Assembly (NCBI GenBank): GCA_946480825.1
Contig: CAMLLG010000060.1
Coordinates: 1 to 24,896, forward strand
Length of the DNA stretch: 24,896 nt
Direction: 5' to 3'
Origin: an uncultured Lysobacteraceae bacterium
GTDB lineage: Bacteria > Pseudomonadota > Gammaproteobacteria > Xanthomonadales > Xanthomonadaceae
Below, piece after piece: positions 23,007-24,896 of the stretch. The notes beneath the pieces are model-generated. The model searched no databases. It was not told the DNA's origin and was given only the letters and a program-made list of their open reading frames with translations. A program made the translations under genes and the position numbers. Positions within the stretch are counted from its first letter, which is position 1. Each line of letters opens with the position of its first letter.

Positions 23007-23978
23007 ATGCCAAGCGTCATCGTATCGGGCAACACGAATGGTTGGATCAACACGGGAATACAGGTCGCAGCGGGACAGTGGGTCCGGATCACCGCGAGCG
23101 GATGGATCGGTTTCGCCGTCGGCGGCTGGCATCGCAGCCCCGACGGCGTCGACCAGAACGGTCAGGGACTGCAATACGCGGGCGCCGGCCACCCTGGCCC
23201 CGAACTCGTCAAGAACTCGCTGATCGCCTACATCAACGGCCACACCCTGCAGGCCGGGTCGAACGTGGCCTTCCGCGCGCCCAGCGGCGGCCAGCTCCAC
23301 CTGATCGCGAACGACGATTTCCGCGGCGACAACGGCGGCGGTTGGCAGGTGAACGTCGATGTCGGCGTACTGCGCCAGCGGCTGCTGATGATCACGCAGG
23401 GCGCGATCGACCCGGGCAGAGCCAAGTTGATCGCGGACGGTATCGCGCAGTTCCGGAGCCTGGTCCGGGACTACAGCGAGAACGCGATCCTGCCCGACGT
23501 GGTGCCGCTGGACATCGACGGCCCGGTGGACCTCTCGGAGATGGTGCCGCCCGCACAGGGCTCTCCGCTGCGCGTCGCCACGTACAGCCCGCAGTTGCAT
23601 CAGCTGCTCGCGCAGCGCGGCGTTCCCGCGGAAAGCGTGGACGGCATTTTCCGGTTCTACATGCAGCCGCCCAATGCGGGCAATTACGCCTATTGGACCT
23701 TGGGCACCATCCCGAACCTGCAGAAGCGACTGGGCTACAGCGCTATCGGCGCCAATCTGCTGGGACCGGACGCCAACGCGGTCGCCACGGTCCTGCTGCG
23801 CGAATATCTGCAGCAGTTGGATATCCGCTTCCACGAAGCGGGTGTGCCCGGTTTCCGTCATCCCAACAGCAAGCCGCAGAGCGATCTGCAGTATTTCGCC
23901 CAGATCATGCGCGCGCTGGAAAACGGCACGCCGCCGCCCTACGGTCGCCTGCACGGCATCTTCGGCCGACTCGGCTGA
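23007..23978 (+). CDS. LecA-like lectin domain fused to an unknown C-terminal domain
   Basis: The product has 323 residues from ATG 23007, with GGGGAG 7 bases upstream; the frame is open to 22761 but overlaps rimK. Residues 1-120 resemble the PA-I galactophilic lectin fold. WINTGIQVAAGQWVRITASG and IGFAVGG come first, then PDGVDQNGQG. LIAYINGHT and VAFRAPSGGQLHLIANDDFR follow, and GDNGGGWQVNVDVG ends the domain. The last two segments align with the LecA [21 protein letters not shown] region that carries calcium and sugar ligands, so Asp103/Asp104 and Asp108-Asn109 are candidate ligands. Residues 121-323 (IDPGRAKLIADGIAQFRSLV, FRFYMQPPNAGNYAYW, LGYSAIGANLLGPD) form a domain I do not recognise. 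There is no signal peptide, as in LecA itself. I infer a calcium-dependent sugar-binding protein; the C-terminal role is open. Confidence 0.8.
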   Translation: MPSVIVSGNTNGWINTGIQVAAGQWVRITASGWIGFAVGGWHRSPDGVDQNGQGLQYAGAGHPGPELVKNSLIAYINGHTLQAGSNVAFRAPSGGQLHLIANDDFRGDNGGGWQVNVDVGVLRQRLLMITQGAIDPGRAKLIADGIAQFRSLVRDYSENAILPDVVPLDIDGPVDLSEMVPPAQGSPLRVATYSPQLHQLLAQRGVPAESVDGIFRFYMQPPNAGNYAYWTLGTIPNLQKRLGYSAIGANLLGPDANAVATVLLREYLQQLDIRFHEAGVPGFRHPNSKPQSDLQYFAQIMRALENGTPPPYGRLHGIFGRLG

Positions 23979-23996
23979 GCCCTTCGCGGAAACGAT

Positions 23997-24022
23997 CCGG
24001 CGGCTTCCGTGGAGGCCGCCGG
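23997..24022. terminator. Hairpin between convergent genes
   Basis: CCGGCGGC (23997-24004) pairs with GCCGCCGG (24015-24022) over a 10-base loop, in the 46-base gap between the lectin-like gene and the MFS gene. There is no T run on either side, so it would act as a weak bidirectional terminator. Confidence 0.5.
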
Positions 24023-24024
24023 AG

Positions 24025-24896
24025 TCAGCTCTTGAACCGACGCGCGCGATTGATGCCCAGCGCGACGAGCGTGCCGACCGCACCCGACAGCAGATACACG
24101 CCGAGCCACGCCAGCCCGAACTTCGCGCACAGGCCCAGCGCCACCAGCGGCGCGAAGGCGGCACCGATCAGCCACGCGAGGTCGGCGGTGAGGGCCGCGC
24201 CGGTGTAGCGATAGCGGCGGCCGAAGTTCGCGGTCACCGCACCCGCGGCCTGGCCGTACGACAGGCCCAGCAGCGCGAAGCCGATGAGGATGAAGGCGCC
24301 CTGGCCGACGCTTCCCGCGCCCATCAGGGTCGGCGCGAAGCCGCTGAACATGGCGATGCCGATGGCCAGCCCGCCGAGCGTGCGCGCGCGACCGATGCGA
24401 TCGGCGATGAGCCCGGACGCGACGATGGCGCCGGCGGCGATGAACGCGCCGACGATCTGCACCATCAGGAAGTCGACGATCGACTGATCCGAATACAGCA
24501 GGATCCACGACAGCGGAAAGATGGTCACGATGTGGAACAGCGCATAGCTGGCCAGCGCCGCGAACGCGCCGATCACCACGTGCTGACCCTTGGCGCGGAA
24601 CAGTTCGCCGATCGGCGTCGGCTCCAGCTCCAATTCGCCCATCTTGTCCTGATATTCCTCCGCCACCACCAGCCGCAGCCGCGCGAACAACGCGACGACG
24701 TTGATCGCGAACGCGACGTAGAACGGATAACGCCACCCCCAGTCGATGAAATCCTTCTGGCTGAGGCTCGCATGCAGGAAAGCGAAGACGGCCGCGGCGA
24801 CGATGAATCCGACCGGTGCGCCCAACTGCCCCAGCATCGAATACCAGCCGCGGCGTTCCTTCGGCGCATTGAGCGCGAGCAACGACGGCAGGCCGT
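24025..24896 (-). CDS. MFS transporter, N-terminus cut off by window edge
   Basis: About 290 codons are visible and the frame is open to the right edge, so the start lies outside; a TTG at 24882 is internal. The visible part begins GLPSLLALNAPKERRGWYSM and GQLGAPVGF, which matches the metabolite:H+ symporter type of MFS protein in the loop after helix 4. About eight transmembrane helices follow. GLIADRIGRARTLGG is the MFS loop 8-9 signature with DRxGR. The long central loop (VVAEEYQDKMGELELEPTPI) is also typical. It ends in a short basic tail (INRARRFKS). The substrate is unknown; relatives carry organic acids, proline/betaine or shikimate. It converges with the lectin-like gene. Confidence 0.9.
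   Translation of the reverse strand, partial: GLPSLLALNAPKERRGWYSMLGQLGAPVGFIVAAAVFAFLHASLSQKDFIDWGWRYPFYVAFAINVVALFARLRLVVAEEYQDKMGELELEPTPIGELFRAKGQHVVIGAFAALASYALFHIVTIFPLSWILLYSDQSIVDFLMVQIVGAFIAAGAIVASGLIADRIGRARTLGGLAIGIAMFSGFAPTLMGAGSVGQGAFILIGFALLGLSYGQAAGAVTANFGRRYRYTGAALTADLAWLIGAAFAPLVALGLCAKFGLAWLGVYLLSGAVGTLVALGINRARRFKS

Overview
The window is high-GC DNA (my impression is close to 70 percent G+C) with the coding style of the Xanthomonadaceae/Lysobacteraceae, most likely Lysobacter or a close relative. This rests on the prmA - zinc-ribbon/DUF3426 - fis - purH order, a RimK-type ligase, secreted metzincin proteases, and intergenic hairpin repeats built on GTAGGAGCGACGCAAGTCGC-like and GTCATCCCGAACGC-like cores that I associate with this group. 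No tRNA, rRNA, CRISPR array, insertion sequence or phage gene was seen.

Layout. 1-1075 (minus) is the N-terminal part of a secreted metzincin protease that runs off the left edge. 1210-8899 (plus) is a housekeeping block: prmA, a zinc-ribbon/DUF3426 membrane protein, fis, purH, a GNAT acetyltransferase, two exported proteins of unknown function, and purD. A perfect 28-bp inverted repeat overlaps the purD stop codon. 8979-9912 (minus) holds two tandem paralogous helix-turn-helix regulators. Divergent from them, 10017-12596 encodes an 859-residue protein. I read it as a full-length relative of type III restriction (Res) helicase-nucleases in which the recognisable catalytic motifs have been replaced. 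This is the most unusual item in the window.

12691-17809 (plus) carries an MFS-acyltransferase fusion (LplT/PlsC-like), a CD225/dispanin protein, a DUF2752 protein whose start region is a 15-bp tandem repeat, a small exported DUF4124-like protein, and an M12B-like secreted metalloprotease with a good terminator. ilvE follows with its own hairpin terminator. Between ilvE and a convergent two-component system (OmpR-type regulator plus histidine kinase, minus) lie about 660 bases filled by a mosaic of three short repeat families in both orientations. Upstream of the two-component pair, in the 3' region of rimK, a promoter-like sequence and a strong terminator bracket about 128 nt, which is a candidate small RNA. 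The right end has rimK (minus), a divergent two-domain protein with a LecA-like lectin N-terminus, and an MFS transporter (minus) running off the right edge.

How the genes work together. PurH (last two steps of IMP synthesis) and PurD (second step) bracket the GNAT and two exported proteins in one same-strand run with short gaps, so co-transcription is plausible but not shown. PrmA (L11 methylation) and RimK (S6 glutamylation) are both ribosome-modifying enzymes but lie far apart. The twin regulators and the degenerate Res-like protein share a divergent promoter region and may form a regulatory unit. All family assignments come from reading the sequence and from memory of the families; no database search was run.
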